From Stigmatella aurantiaca (GTDB lineage: Bacteria; Myxococcota; Myxococcia; Myxococcales; Myxococcaceae): 64,000 nucleotides of DNA. Location: positions 95,097 to 159,096 of the forward strand of contig NZ_FOAP01000021.1 in the NCBI RefSeq assembly GCF_900109545.1, in the 5' to 3' direction. This document shows positions 53,077 through 61,496 of the stretch, in pieces. Below the pieces are notes generated by a model, which saw only the letters and a list, made by a program, of their open reading frames with translations, was not told the origin of the DNA and made no database searches. The position numbers and the translations under genes were made by a program. Position 1 is the first letter of the stretch, and every line of letters starts with the position of its first letter.

Positions 53077-54156
53077 ATGTTCGCAGGCACGGATCTGGAG
53101 TCGGCGCTTCAGGAGCGTTGGGCAGAGGACACGAAGAACGCCCTGGGGCAGAACCGCAACGAGCTGTTGCAGTCCCAGGTGGAGCGCCCCACGCGCATCG
53201 TGGCGATGGGGGGCGGCACGGGCCTTCCGGTGGTGCTCCGGGGCCTGGCGCGGCGCGCGATGCCGAAGCCGGGGGATGCCGGGGTGGACATCACCGCGGT
53301 GGTCACCATGAGCGACGATGGAGGCAGCTCGGGCCGTCTGCGCCGCTTCCACGGCGCCCTGCCTCCGGGCGACATCCGCAACTGCCTGGTGGCGCTCGCG
53401 GGTGGCAAGAGCGCGCTCTCCGAGGTGTTCCAGTACCGCTTTGGCGGGGCCAAGGGGCTGGCGGGCCACGCGGTGGGCAACCTGCTCATCGCCGCGCTCG
53501 CGGAGCTCAAGGGTGACTTCCTGGAGGCGGTGCGCCTGTCCGGGGAGCTGCTCGGGGCGCGGGGCCAGGTGCTGCCGTGCACGCTGTCGCCGGTGCAGCT
53601 CGTGGCCCGCATGCAGGACTCCACCGAGGTGGTGGGCGAGAGCAACATCGTCCGCGCCCAGGGCCGGGTGAGCCGCGTGTCGCTCAGCCCCCGCTCGCCG
53701 CCGCCCTCCGAGGGGCTGCTGGAGTCCATCTACCGCGCGGACATGATCGTCATCGGCCCGGGCTCGCTGTACTCGAGCGTCATCCCCAACCTGCTGGTGG
53801 ATGGGGTGGCCCAGGCGCTGCGCGAGACGCGGGCCCTCAAGGTCATGGTGGCCAACATCATGACGCAGCCGGGGGAGACGGACGGCATGAGCTGCCTGGA
53901 CCATGTCCGCGCCGTCCTGGACCACGCGGGCCCGGTGCTGGACGCGGTGCTGCTCAACGGCACCCCGCCGCCCGAGGAGTCCATCGAGCGCTATGCGCGC
54001 AAGGGCTCCTACTACATCCCCGCCGACCGCCGGGATCTCATCTCCGCGGGGGTGGTTCCCGTGGAGGCGGACCTCCTCAAGGAGGGGTCCAAGATCCGAC
54101 ACGACAGCCGGAAGGTGGCCCGCTGCCTGCTGAAGATGGCCCGCAGCGGCTTGTAG
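53077..54156 (+). CDS. exoF: YvcK/CofD-like protein (ExoF)
   Basis: A 359-residue protein with RIVAMGGGTGLPVVLRGL, TMSDDGGSSGRLR, PPGDIRNCLVAL and DMIVIGPGSLYSSV, all family signatures. YvcK proteins bind UDP-sugars and control carbon flow into the cell wall. Inside an exopolysaccharide operon the role is unclear, but the same gene sits at this place in M. xanthus exo. It is about 40 residues longer at the N terminus than B. subtilis YvcK. Confidence 0.88.
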   Translation: MFAGTDLESALQERWAEDTKNALGQNRNELLQSQVERPTRIVAMGGGTGLPVVLRGLARRAMPKPGDAGVDITAVVTMSDDGGSSGRLRRFHGALPPGDIRNCLVALAGGKSALSEVFQYRFGGAKGLAGHAVGNLLIAALAELKGDFLEAVRLSGELLGARGQVLPCTLSPVQLVARMQDSTEVVGESNIVRAQGRVSRVSLSPRSPPPSEGLLESIYRADMIVIGPGSLYSSVIPNLLVDGVAQALRETRALKVMVANIMTQPGETDGMSCLDHVRAVLDHAGPVLDAVLLNGTPPPEESIERYARKGSYYIPADRRDLISAGVVPVEADLLKEGSKIRHDSRKVARCLLKMARSGL

Positions 54157-54228
54157 CCGGTCCCCTTCATTCCCACCTTGCACGCGCGCGAGGCCCCGGC
54201 CGGGGCCTTGCCGCTGGGAGTCTGTTCA

Positions 54229-55347
54229 ATGGAAGCCAGACAGCTTGCCCCCGCTCCGAGTGTCCAGGAAGTCACGGACCGGACGGGGTTCATGGCCCTC
54301 GCATCCGAGTGGAACGCGCTCGTGGAGGCCACGGGCAACGAGGTGTTCTACCGGCACGAGTTCATCCGCATCTGGATCGACAACTTTGCCCCGAGCGCGC
54401 AGCTGCGCGTGTTGACCCTGCGGGACGGGGAGGGGCGCCTGACGGCGGTGCTGCCGCTGATGGCCGAGCGGGTGCCGATGTATGGCATCCCCGTCCGGCA
54501 GCTCTCGGCCACGGCCAACCCCCACTCGTGCCGGTTCGACCTGGTGGCCCGGGAGCCCGAAGGGGCCGCGGCGGCGTTCCTCGCGCACCTGCGGGCGGAC
54601 CGGAGCTGGGATGTGCTGCGGCTGACGGACGTGCCGGAAGGTGGCTCGGGCTGGAAGCTGGCCGAGGCCGCGAAGGCGGCGGGGCTGGCCACGGGGGCGT
54701 GGGAGTCGCTCCAGTCGCCCTATGTGCCGCTGCCGGCCACCTGGGAGGCGTACCAGGCCTCGCTCCAGTCCAAGTTCAAGGCGAACTGCCGCCGGCGGCG
54801 CAAGAAGCTGGAGGAGAAGGGGCGCGTCACGTTCGAGCGGATCGACGGCGGCCTGGCGCTGGACGGCAAGCTGGAGGAGGGCTTCGCCCTCGAGCAGAGC
54901 GGCTGGAAGGGGCAGCGCGGCACGGCGATGGCGCAGGACGCGGCCACGCGGGGCTTCTACACGGAGCTGGCGCGTGATGCGGCGTACGCGGGCAAGCTGT
55001 CGCTCTACTACCTGCGCCTGGACGGGCGGGCCGTGGCCTTCCAGTACGGCCTGGTGCATGACGGGCGCTACTTCCTGCTCAAGCCCGGGTACGACGAGAA
55101 CCTGAAGGAGTGCAGCCCGGGCCAGCTCCTGATGGACGAGGTGCTCGCCGACTGCATCTCGCGGGGGCTGCGCGAGTTCGACTTCCTGGGGCCGGACATG
55201 GTGTGGAAGCGCGACTGGACGGACAAGGTCCGGCGCCACACCTGGCTGTTCCTCTTCAACGATTCCGCGTTTGGCCGCGCGCTGTGCGCGGCGAAGTTCC
55301 GTTGGGTACCCGCAGCAAAAGAGGTGGTGGCGCGATGGAAGAAGTGA
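54229..55347 (+). CDS. exoG: GNAT/FemAB-like acetyltransferase (ExoG)
   Basis: A 372-residue protein of the double-GNAT (Acetyltransf_6/FemAB-like) type: FYRHEFIRIWIDNFAP near the N terminus, SKFKANCRRRRKKLEE in the middle, and RAVAFQYGLVHDGRYFLL followed by EFDFLGPDMVWKRDW at the end. It may add an acyl or aminoacyl group (the M. xanthus spore coat contains glycine) to an amino sugar. Its stop overlaps exoH by 13 bases. ATG at 54229 with GGGAG upstream. Confidence 0.85.
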   Translation: MEARQLAPAPSVQEVTDRTGFMALASEWNALVEATGNEVFYRHEFIRIWIDNFAPSAQLRVLTLRDGEGRLTAVLPLMAERVPMYGIPVRQLSATANPHSCRFDLVAREPEGAAAAFLAHLRADRSWDVLRLTDVPEGGSGWKLAEAAKAAGLATGAWESLQSPYVPLPATWEAYQASLQSKFKANCRRRRKKLEEKGRVTFERIDGGLALDGKLEEGFALEQSGWKGQRGTAMAQDAATRGFYTELARDAAYAGKLSLYYLRLDGRAVAFQYGLVHDGRYFLLKPGYDENLKECSPGQLLMDEVLADCISRGLREFDFLGPDMVWKRDWTDKVRRHTWLFLFNDSAFGRALCAAKFRWVPAAKEVVARWKK

Positions 55348-56513
55348 AGATGTCCCAGAAGCTGTTCGTCCCGTCCCTGCCCACGCTCTGGCCGGGCATG
55401 CTCCTGGCGCAGAAGGACTCGAGCGCCTTCCAGCCCTTCTGCGCGCCCAACGTGCGCTACTTCTACTTCGCCCGGAACGCCGTGTGGCTCACGGTGAAGA
55501 TGCTGGGGCTCGACAAGGGCGAGGTGCTCGTGCCGGCCTACCACCACGGCGTGGAGATCGAAGCGCTCGTGGACGCGGGCGCCACGCCCCGCTTCTACCG
55601 CGTGGGTTCGCGGTGGGACGTGGACCTGGAGGACGTGGCGCGGAAAATCACGCCGAAGACCAAGGCCCTGTACCTCATCCACTACGCGGGCTTCCCGGGG
55701 CCGGCCGCGGAGATGCGCAAGCTGGCGGACCAGCATGGAATCCCGCTCATCGAGGACTGCGCCCTGTCGCTGCTGTCCTCGGACGGGCCGGTGCCGCTGG
55801 GCACCACGGGCGATGTCGGCATCTTCTGCCTCTACAAGACGCTGCCGGTGCCCAACGGGGGTGCGCTGACCATCAACGGCCCCCGGCAGTACAGCCTGCC
55901 GCAGCCGCCCGAGCCGCCGCTGCTGTCCACCTTCAGCCACACCGTGTCGGCGTTGCTGCAGAACCTGGAGCTGCGCGGGGGTGGGGTGGGCCGCGGCCTG
56001 CGCAGCCTCATCCGGGGCCTGGGGCGCGGCACGGTGAAGGCCGCCAGCATCGAGCGCGTGGCCACGGGCACGCAGCACTTCAACCGCGCGCACGTGGACC
56101 TGGGCATGAGCCCGCTCACCCAGCGCATCGCCCTGTCGCAGGACCTGGAGCACATCGTCGAGACGCGGCGGCGCAACTACTTCTTCCTGCTGGGGCGGCT
56201 GCGGGACATCTCGCCGCCGCTGTTCAACCAGCTCCCCGCGGGCGTCAGCCCGCTCTTCTACCCGCTGGTGGTGGAGAACAAGGAGGAGGTGCTGGAGCGG
56301 CTGCGCGCGCGCGGCATCGACGTCATCGACTTCTGGAAGCGGTTCCACCCGGCCTGTGACGCGGCGGAGTTCCCGGAGGTGGCCCAGCTGCGCCGCTCCA
56401 TCGTGGAGATTCCGTGCCACCAGGATCTCTCGCCCGAGGTGATGGCGCAGGTGGCCAGCGCGGTGCGCGAGGTGCTGACGCAGGGCCGTGGCAATCGCAA
56501 GCAGACGGGCTGA
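55335..56513 (+). CDS. exoH: DegT/DnrJ-type aminotransferase-fold protein (ExoH)
   Basis: A 392-residue protein with PLP-dependent aminotransferase fold: ARNAVWLTVKMLGL, VLVPAYHHGVEIEAL, LIHYAGFPGPAAEM, LIEDCALSLLS (with the conserved Asp) and LYKTLPVPNGGAL with a Lys at the PLP position. It probably makes an amino sugar precursor. The start is the ATG at 55335 within the end of exoG; an internal ATG at 55350 is possible. Confidence 0.87.
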   Translation: MEEVKMSQKLFVPSLPTLWPGMLLAQKDSSAFQPFCAPNVRYFYFARNAVWLTVKMLGLDKGEVLVPAYHHGVEIEALVDAGATPRFYRVGSRWDVDLEDVARKITPKTKALYLIHYAGFPGPAAEMRKLADQHGIPLIEDCALSLLSSDGPVPLGTTGDVGIFCLYKTLPVPNGGALTINGPRQYSLPQPPEPPLLSTFSHTVSALLQNLELRGGGVGRGLRSLIRGLGRGTVKAASIERVATGTQHFNRAHVDLGMSPLTQRIALSQDLEHIVETRRRNYFFLLGRLRDISPPLFNQLPAGVSPLFYPLVVENKEEVLERLRARGIDVIDFWKRFHPACDAAEFPEVAQLRRSIVEIPCHQDLSPEVMAQVASAVREVLTQGRGNRKQTG

Positions 56514-56539
56514 TTCGCTGAAGCCCCAAGGGTGACACC

Positions 56540-57739
56540 GTGATTCGTGAATCCGAAGTGACGCCTGAGCCACGGCCTTCGCAGTGGCTCCAGGTGGATG
56601 CCGTGTTGGACCCGGCCGTGCTCGCGGGCATGCGCGCCGAGTGGAACGCACTGCTCGCCGCGAGCAACGCGGGAATCTTCAACTCCTGGGAGTGGCTCTA
56701 CCCGTGGTGCCGCCGCATCGCACCGGACCGTCGGCCGATGGTGCTCACCGCCAGGGACCGGCGCGGGGCGCTGGTGGGCCTCATGCCGCTGGGCTTCGAG
56801 GTCCGCCGGGTGATGGGCCGGCTGGTGGGGCGCGTGGGCTTCCTGGGGGAGACCCACGTGGGCAGCGACTACCTGGACGTGGTGGCGCGGCGGGGCGCGG
56901 AGGAAGAGGTGACGCGCGCCTTCGCCCAGACGCTCCGGCAGCTGCATGGCACCTGGGACGTGCTGGACCTGACCGACCTGCACGAGGACTCGCTCACGGT
57001 GAAGGTGCTCCGGGAGGCGTTCCCGGAGATGGACGTCCGCGTGACGGAGCGCTACCTCTGCCCCTACGAGAAGTTCGAGAAGGGGGAGAGCTTCGACACG
57101 TTCCTCAAGCGCACGGGCCGCCGGGACAACTACCTGCGGCGCCGCAAGTGGCTCGAGAAGCAGGAGGGCTATTGCATCGAGCGCACGGAGCTTCCCGGCG
57201 CGCTGGCGGGGCCCATGACGGACTTCTTCCGCCTGCACGCGGCGCGCTGGGCCGGGGATGGGGGCTCGCAGGGCATCAAGGGCAAGGGCGTGGAGGCCTT
57301 TCACCGGGATGCCACGCAGCTGCTCGCCGAGCAGGGCCAGCTGCGCCTCTACACCATGAAGGTGGGAGGCCAGGCCGTGGCGTCCGTCTACGGCATCGTC
57401 CACCGGGACACGTTCATCTACTTCCAGTCCGGGTATGACCCGGAGTGGCGCAACCGGAGCGTGGGCCTGGTGCTCGTGGGCGAGACGTTCAAGGACGCCT
57501 TCGAGTCCGGCCTCACCGAGTACGACTTCCTGCGCGGCACGGAGACCTACAAGTCCGACTGGACGTCGAAGCAGCGGCGCACCGTAGCGGTGCGCATCCA
57601 CGCCCACGAGGGGGCTGGGAGCTGGTTCACCCGTCACGAGGAGCTGGCGCGCACGGTGCGCAACACCTTCAAGCGCATCCTTCCGGACGCCACGGTCGAG
57701 AAGATTCGCCGGTTGAGGCGGCGAAGGGCGGCCATCTGA
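56540..57739 (+). CDS. exoI: GNAT/FemAB-like acetyltransferase (ExoI)
   Basis: A 399-residue protein of the same family as ExoG: FNSWEWLYPWCRR, FLKRTGRRDNYLRRRKWLEK, QAVASVYGIVHRDTFIYF and YDFLRGTETYKSDW. It should modify a sugar amine of the coat polymer. The last codons are Arg-rich (RRLRRRRAAI). The next gene is coupled at its stop codon. Confidence 0.87.
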   Translation: MIRESEVTPEPRPSQWLQVDAVLDPAVLAGMRAEWNALLAASNAGIFNSWEWLYPWCRRIAPDRRPMVLTARDRRGALVGLMPLGFEVRRVMGRLVGRVGFLGETHVGSDYLDVVARRGAEEEVTRAFAQTLRQLHGTWDVLDLTDLHEDSLTVKVLREAFPEMDVRVTERYLCPYEKFEKGESFDTFLKRTGRRDNYLRRRKWLEKQEGYCIERTELPGALAGPMTDFFRLHAARWAGDGGSQGIKGKGVEAFHRDATQLLAEQGQLRLYTMKVGGQAVASVYGIVHRDTFIYFQSGYDPEWRNRSVGLVLVGETFKDAFESGLTEYDFLRGTETYKSDWTSKQRRTVAVRIHAHEGAGSWFTRHEELARTVRNTFKRILPDATVEKIRRLRRRRAAI

Positions 57740-58494
57740 AGTCACCCTCGGGCAGCAAGGCGTGGCTGGGCGGGGTGCTGGCGCTCGCGGTGAGCGCCAG
57801 TGCCGAGGCGCAGGAGCCGGACACGCTGCCGTGGCCGGTCCAGGCGCTCTTCCTCCAGGATGTGGCCCAGGTTCAGGAGGCGGGCGCGGTGCAGGCCCAG
57901 GCGGCGTTTCAGGCCCGGGACACCCCGGGGGGAACGTACCTGGAGGTGCCTTTCGAGGCGGAGTTCGGGCTGGGGCATCACCTGCAGCTCACCAGCGCGC
58001 TCCACTGGGAACGGGAGCCCACGGAGGAGGCGCTCCAGCGGGGCATCTCCTCGGTGGCGGTGGGCGCGACCTACGGGCTCATCGACTCCGCCGCGCGGGG
58101 GCTCGCGCTCTCCTCGGGCCTGGAGGCCTCGTTCTCCCGGGCCGCGTTCAGCGACAACCAGTGGACCCTGGCCGCACGGTTCCTGGCCTTCCAGCAGGTG
58201 GGCTGGCTGGGGCTGAGCGCGGACCTTGAGCCTGGTGTGGCCCACGCCCGGCATCAGCCGCTCAAGCCGCGCGCGGAGCTGGGCCTGGGCGTGGTGCTGG
58301 GCTCCGGGTGGATCTGCCCGGTGGGGGAGGTTCACGCCGAGCTGGAGGCGGAGCGGACCCTGGAGCTCTCGGGTGGTGTGAAGGTGAAGCCCGGCCCAGC
58401 GGTGGAGCTGGGCGCGGGCGCCTTGATCGGCAAGCACGGCACGGAGAACATCCTCGGCGCGCTGGCCTCGATCGTCATCAGTTACCCGCCGTAG
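57736..58494 (+). CDS. Secreted/outer-membrane-like protein coupled to exoI
   Basis: A protein of about 252 residues. It has an excellent signal peptide if translation starts at the CTG at 57736 (KSPSGSKAWLGGVLALAVS, cleavage after SAEA), giving a CTGA overlap with exoI. No ATG, GTG or TTG lies near; a GTG at 57775 would leave a signal without a positive N-region. The mature part alternates like beta strands (LEVPFEAEFGLGHHLQL) and may be an outer-membrane barrel or a secreted jellyroll. Family unknown. It may be an extra component of the exo system. Its 3' end overlaps the convergent GH128 gene by 13 bases. Confidence 0.72.
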   Translation: MKSPSGSKAWLGGVLALAVSASAEAQEPDTLPWPVQALFLQDVAQVQEAGAVQAQAAFQARDTPGGTYLEVPFEAEFGLGHHLQLTSALHWEREPTEEALQRGISSVAVGATYGLIDSAARGLALSSGLEASFSRAAFSDNQWTLAARFLAFQQVGWLGLSADLEPGVAHARHQPLKPRAELGLGVVLGSGWICPVGEVHAELEAERTLELSGGVKVKPGPAVELGAGALIGKHGTENILGALASIVISYPP

Positions 58495-59732
58495 GCCTCC
58501 ACCTCGAAGATGGAGTAGCCGTACTGGGTGTTGCGCTTCGTTCCGTAGATGCGCAGGTACCGGCCGCTGCCATTCAGGCCGGTGAGGTCATCCACGCCGC
58601 CGTCGCTGGTGGACGTGGAGTAGAGGGTGGTCCAGGTGCTGCCGTTGGCGGACGTCTGGACCTGGTACTCCTTACCGTAGGCGGCCTCCCACTGGATCTT
58701 CACGCGATTGAAGGTCTTCGTCGCGCCGTAGTCCACCATCAGGTACTGGGGGTCCGAGAAGGCGCTGCTCCAGCGCGTGCTCAGGCTCCCGTCGATGGCG
58801 TTGCCCGCCACCGTGCCGGCGCCCTCGCTGGAGGAGGCCATGGCGGCCACGGGCACGTGCTTGTTGGGGTCCGTGGTGGGGGGCGTGGCCGTGGGCAGGC
58901 TCACGTACAGCTGGCCGAGCTCCGTGAGCTGCCCCGAGTTGCCCAGGAGGTTGATATTGGGAATCTCGCCGTTGCGGCCGGAGAACCAGGAGTAGCGGAA
59001 GACGGCGGGCTCGTTCTCCAGGTAGTTCACCGCGTCCGTCATGTACTTCTTCTGGACCGCCAGCGTGATTTCGTTGTGGGGCCGGTCACCGCAGGCGAAC
59101 TCGGTCAGCCAGATGGGCTTGTTGTACTTCTTGAACAGGCCGATGTACCAGCTGAGCGCGCTGACATCGCAGGCGTACCAGTGGACGGCGATGTAATCGA
59201 CCTTGCAGTTGGTGCAGGCCTTGAAGAACGCGTCCAGGTAGACGACGGGGTCCGTGAAGGTCACCCCGTCCTCGGTCACGCAGTCGCCGCAGTAGTTCAC
59301 CGCGGGGGCCACGAGCTTCAGGTTCTTGCGCCGGGCCACCTCTTCCAGCACGGGCCACAGGGCCGCGGCCTGCTTGGGCGTCTTGTTCGCCTGGCTCTTG
59401 AAGTTGGGCTCGTTGAAGCCCAGCAGGTACTGAGCGCCCGCGGGAATCTGCGCGGACAGCGTGTCCGCGTTGGGCGTTCCGCCCCACACCATGGGCGAGA
59501 AGGTAACCCCCACCGTGGGCGCTACGCCGGCGGCCGTGGACTCCGGCTGGGGGGCCCAGTTGTACCACCAGCTGATACCTGCCGAGAGGGCCGTCATGTC
59601 CGCGGCGGAGTGGTAGCCATAAGCGATGCCCCGCTTGGCGCTCTTGGTGGCCTGCGGCTGCATCTGCGCGTGCGCTTCCCGCGCGGGGGCGCCCGCCAGG
59701 AGGAGGGCAGCCAGAACAAGGAACTGTTTCAT
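58482..59732 (-). CDS. Secreted GH128-type beta-1,3-glucanase with discoidin (F5/8 C) domain
   Basis: A 416-residue protein. The signal peptide spans residues 1-22 (cleaved after AHA). The (beta/alpha)8 domain is of the glyco_hydro_cc/GH128 family, with NEPN carrying acid/base Glu108 and WLTEFACGD carrying nucleophile Glu211. The C-terminal F5/8 type C (CBM32-like) domain spans about residues 290-416 (NAIDGSLSTRWSS). It probably degrades beta-1,3-glucan of fungi or algae, or a polymer of the producer. It is followed by a GH114 gene on the same strand upstream. Confidence 0.88.
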   Translation of the reverse strand: MKQFLVLAALLLAGAPAREAHAQMQPQATKSAKRGIAYGYHSAADMTALSAGISWWYNWAPQPESTAAGVAPTVGVTFSPMVWGGTPNADTLSAQIPAGAQYLLGFNEPNFKSQANKTPKQAAALWPVLEEVARRKNLKLVAPAVNYCGDCVTEDGVTFTDPVVYLDAFFKACTNCKVDYIAVHWYACDVSALSWYIGLFKKYNKPIWLTEFACGDRPHNEITLAVQKKYMTDAVNYLENEPAVFRYSWFSGRNGEIPNINLLGNSGQLTELGQLYVSLPTATPPTTDPNKHVPVAAMASSSEGAGTVAGNAIDGSLSTRWSSAFSDPQYLMVDYGATKTFNRVKIQWEAAYGKEYQVQTSANGSTWTTLYSTSTSDGGVDDLTGLNGSGRYLRIYGTKRNTQYGYSIFEVEAYGG

Positions 59733-59838
59733 GTGAGAACCCCTTTCGGCCGGCAGTCTCGCTGTTCGTCATGAGTCCAGCAATAGATGGATTCACGGGA
59801 AAAGCAGCCCTGGGGTCCTCACATGAACAATTCGCGGC

Positions 59839-60678
59839 TCAGCGGCAGGAGAGGCGGGGCGCGTCCAGGTCCAGGTTCTTCACCAGGGTGTCGAAGTTGA
59901 GCGCGTTGGCCCGCGGGCAGATCTGCTGGGCCAGGGAGTTGCCGCCATACTCGATGTTGAACACGGGCTTGCCCGCGTTGATGAAGGGCAGCAGCTCCTC
60001 GCACTCGTCGTACTGGAAGCACTCCTCGTTGACCTGGAAGTCGAAGTCGTTCACGAGCTGGGCAACCTGCCCCACGTCGTTCTTCAGGCCCACGGCCAGC
60101 CCACGCGCATGGGCCTCGGCGGCGAGGAAGCGGTTGAAGGAGAGCTGGTCGGCGGAGGTGAGCTTGAAGCCCGTGGAGTTGGCGTAGCCATCCACGTTGT
60201 CGGGGTCCACCGCGTCACAGCCCTTCTGGCGGGCCAGCTCGATGCGGGTGCGCATGATGTCGCGGACCTTGGTGTTGCGGATGTCCAGCCAGCGCTCTCC
60301 GGGCCAGCCATCCAGCGTGTTGCCCAGGGCCGCCGCGGGGAAGCTGCCGGCGTCCGAGCGCCAGTTCTCATAGGAGCCCGCGCTGAAGTAGCAGATGACC
60401 TTGCGGCCCTGCGCCTTGAGCGCGCTCAGGGTCGAGGCCGGCGTGTCGAACAAGTCCACGTCGTACACCGCGACGTTGAAGCTGGTGTTCAGGGTGCCAT
60501 CGAGCTGGATCTGCCAGCGCGTCCCGGGGGTGGGCCGCCACCAAGTGGCCGTGGCCTCCACGGCGGGGGTGACGGTGTCCACGGGCTCTCCGGAGAGGGA
60601 GGCCGCCTCGCTCCCACCGCAGGCCCCGAGGAGGGGGAGGGCGGGAACGAGGCACAACAGGGGCTTCCAGTTTAGCAA
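59839..60678 (-). CDS. GH114 endo-alpha-1,4-polygalactosaminidase-like lipoprotein
   Basis: A 279-residue protein. The lipoprotein signal ends LLGAC (Cys20). The GH114 TIM barrel shows WQIQLDGTLN, YDVDLFD, VICYFSAGSYENWR and the catalytic-site DAVDPDNVDGY (Asp158, Asp160), then LKNDVG and NEECFQYDEC. The start is TTG with AAGGAGA seven bases upstream. The family cleaves alpha-1,4-linked galactosamine polymers. Its position beside a spore-coat operon is discussed in the findings. Confidence 0.87.
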   Translation of the reverse strand: MLNWKPLLCLVPALPLLGACGGSEAASLSGEPVDTVTPAVEATATWWRPTPGTRWQIQLDGTLNTSFNVAVYDVDLFDTPASTLSALKAQGRKVICYFSAGSYENWRSDAGSFPAAALGNTLDGWPGERWLDIRNTKVRDIMRTRIELARQKGCDAVDPDNVDGYANSTGFKLTSADQLSFNRFLAAEAHARGLAVGLKNDVGQVAQLVNDFDFQVNEECFQYDECEELLPFINAGKPVFNIEYGGNSLAQQICPRANALNFDTLVKNLDLDAPRLSCR

Positions 60679-60753
60679 GGTAATCTCCTTTTGCAGGGTG
60701 CCCGATATACCTCAGGCACCGTTGCGGAGAAACACCTCGTTGTGGTGCCACCG

Positions 60754-61389
60754 TCAGTCGATGACGTCCTTGATGCGCTTGCCGCTGGCGATGTGCCCTT
60801 CCAGGGTGATGCTGGTCTTGTTGAGCAGGCTGCTGAAGACGGCATCCTTCTCGTACTTGTCCTTGCCGTCGCCGAGCAGCTCCTTGCCCTTCTCCTGGTC
60901 ACTGATGACCTTCGAGAGGAACTCCTTGTCGAAGTCCTTGCCATCCTTCTTGCGCAGGTCGTTCACGTCCTTCTGCGCGTCGCGGATGGCCTCGTACTTG
61001 CGGCCGTCCTTGCCCTTCATCTCCTCGTCATAGCCGATCTGGATGCCGGAGCCGCCCGTGCCCGACATGTCGATCGACGACAGCTCGTAGGCCTTGGTGT
61101 CCGCCCAGGACTTCAGCTCCGCCTGGCTTTGGCGGTGGTCCTGCACGAGCTGGCGCGCGAACTTCAGCACCATGGGGTCCTCGGACTGCTGGAGCGCCAG
61201 CTCGCCCATGGCGATCTGCTTGGCGTTGAAGACAGCCAGCTTGTCGACGTAGAGCTTGCCCTCGGCGGCCGTCTTGCCGATCTGGCGGGCGTCCTTGATC
61301 GCGTCACCCGCGTAGGCGCCGGAACCCAGCAGCAGGCCCGACACCACCGCCGCCAGAGCCGCCGTCTTCCGTCCACGAATTCCAGCCAT
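60754..61389 (-). CDS. DUF4142 family exported protein
   Basis: A 211-residue protein. The signal peptide spans residues 1-27 (ends GAYA). A helical DUF4142 domain follows (EGKLYVDKLAVFNAKQIAMG, FARQLVQDHRQSQAEL). The family is periplasmic and belongs to the ferritin-like four-helix type, function uncertain. The ATG at 61389 follows AAGGTGGG. The frame is open to 61986 but overlaps the kelch gene. Confidence 0.87.
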   Translation of the reverse strand: MAGIRGRKTAALAAVVSGLLLGSGAYAGDAIKDARQIGKTAAEGKLYVDKLAVFNAKQIAMGELALQQSEDPMVLKFARQLVQDHRQSQAELKSWADTKAYELSSIDMSGTGGSGIQIGYDEEMKGKDGRKYEAIRDAQKDVNDLRKKDGKDFDKEFLSKVISDQEKGKELLGDGKDKYEKDAVFSSLLNKTSITLEGHIASGKRIKDVID

Positions 61390-61496
61390 GGTTCCCACCT
61401 TGCAAAAGGAGTTGATGGGGCAAGGTGGGTCCGCCTGGAGAGTTCCAGCAACAGTCCGCTTTGGCCTGAACCCTCTCCGGGAGGGCAGGCAGCCAG

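Noticed and set aside
49167..54183. Open frames of 725 and 838 codons antisense to exoC-exoF
   Set aside because: Shadow frames of the exo genes; no recognisable domains and no ribosome binding site.
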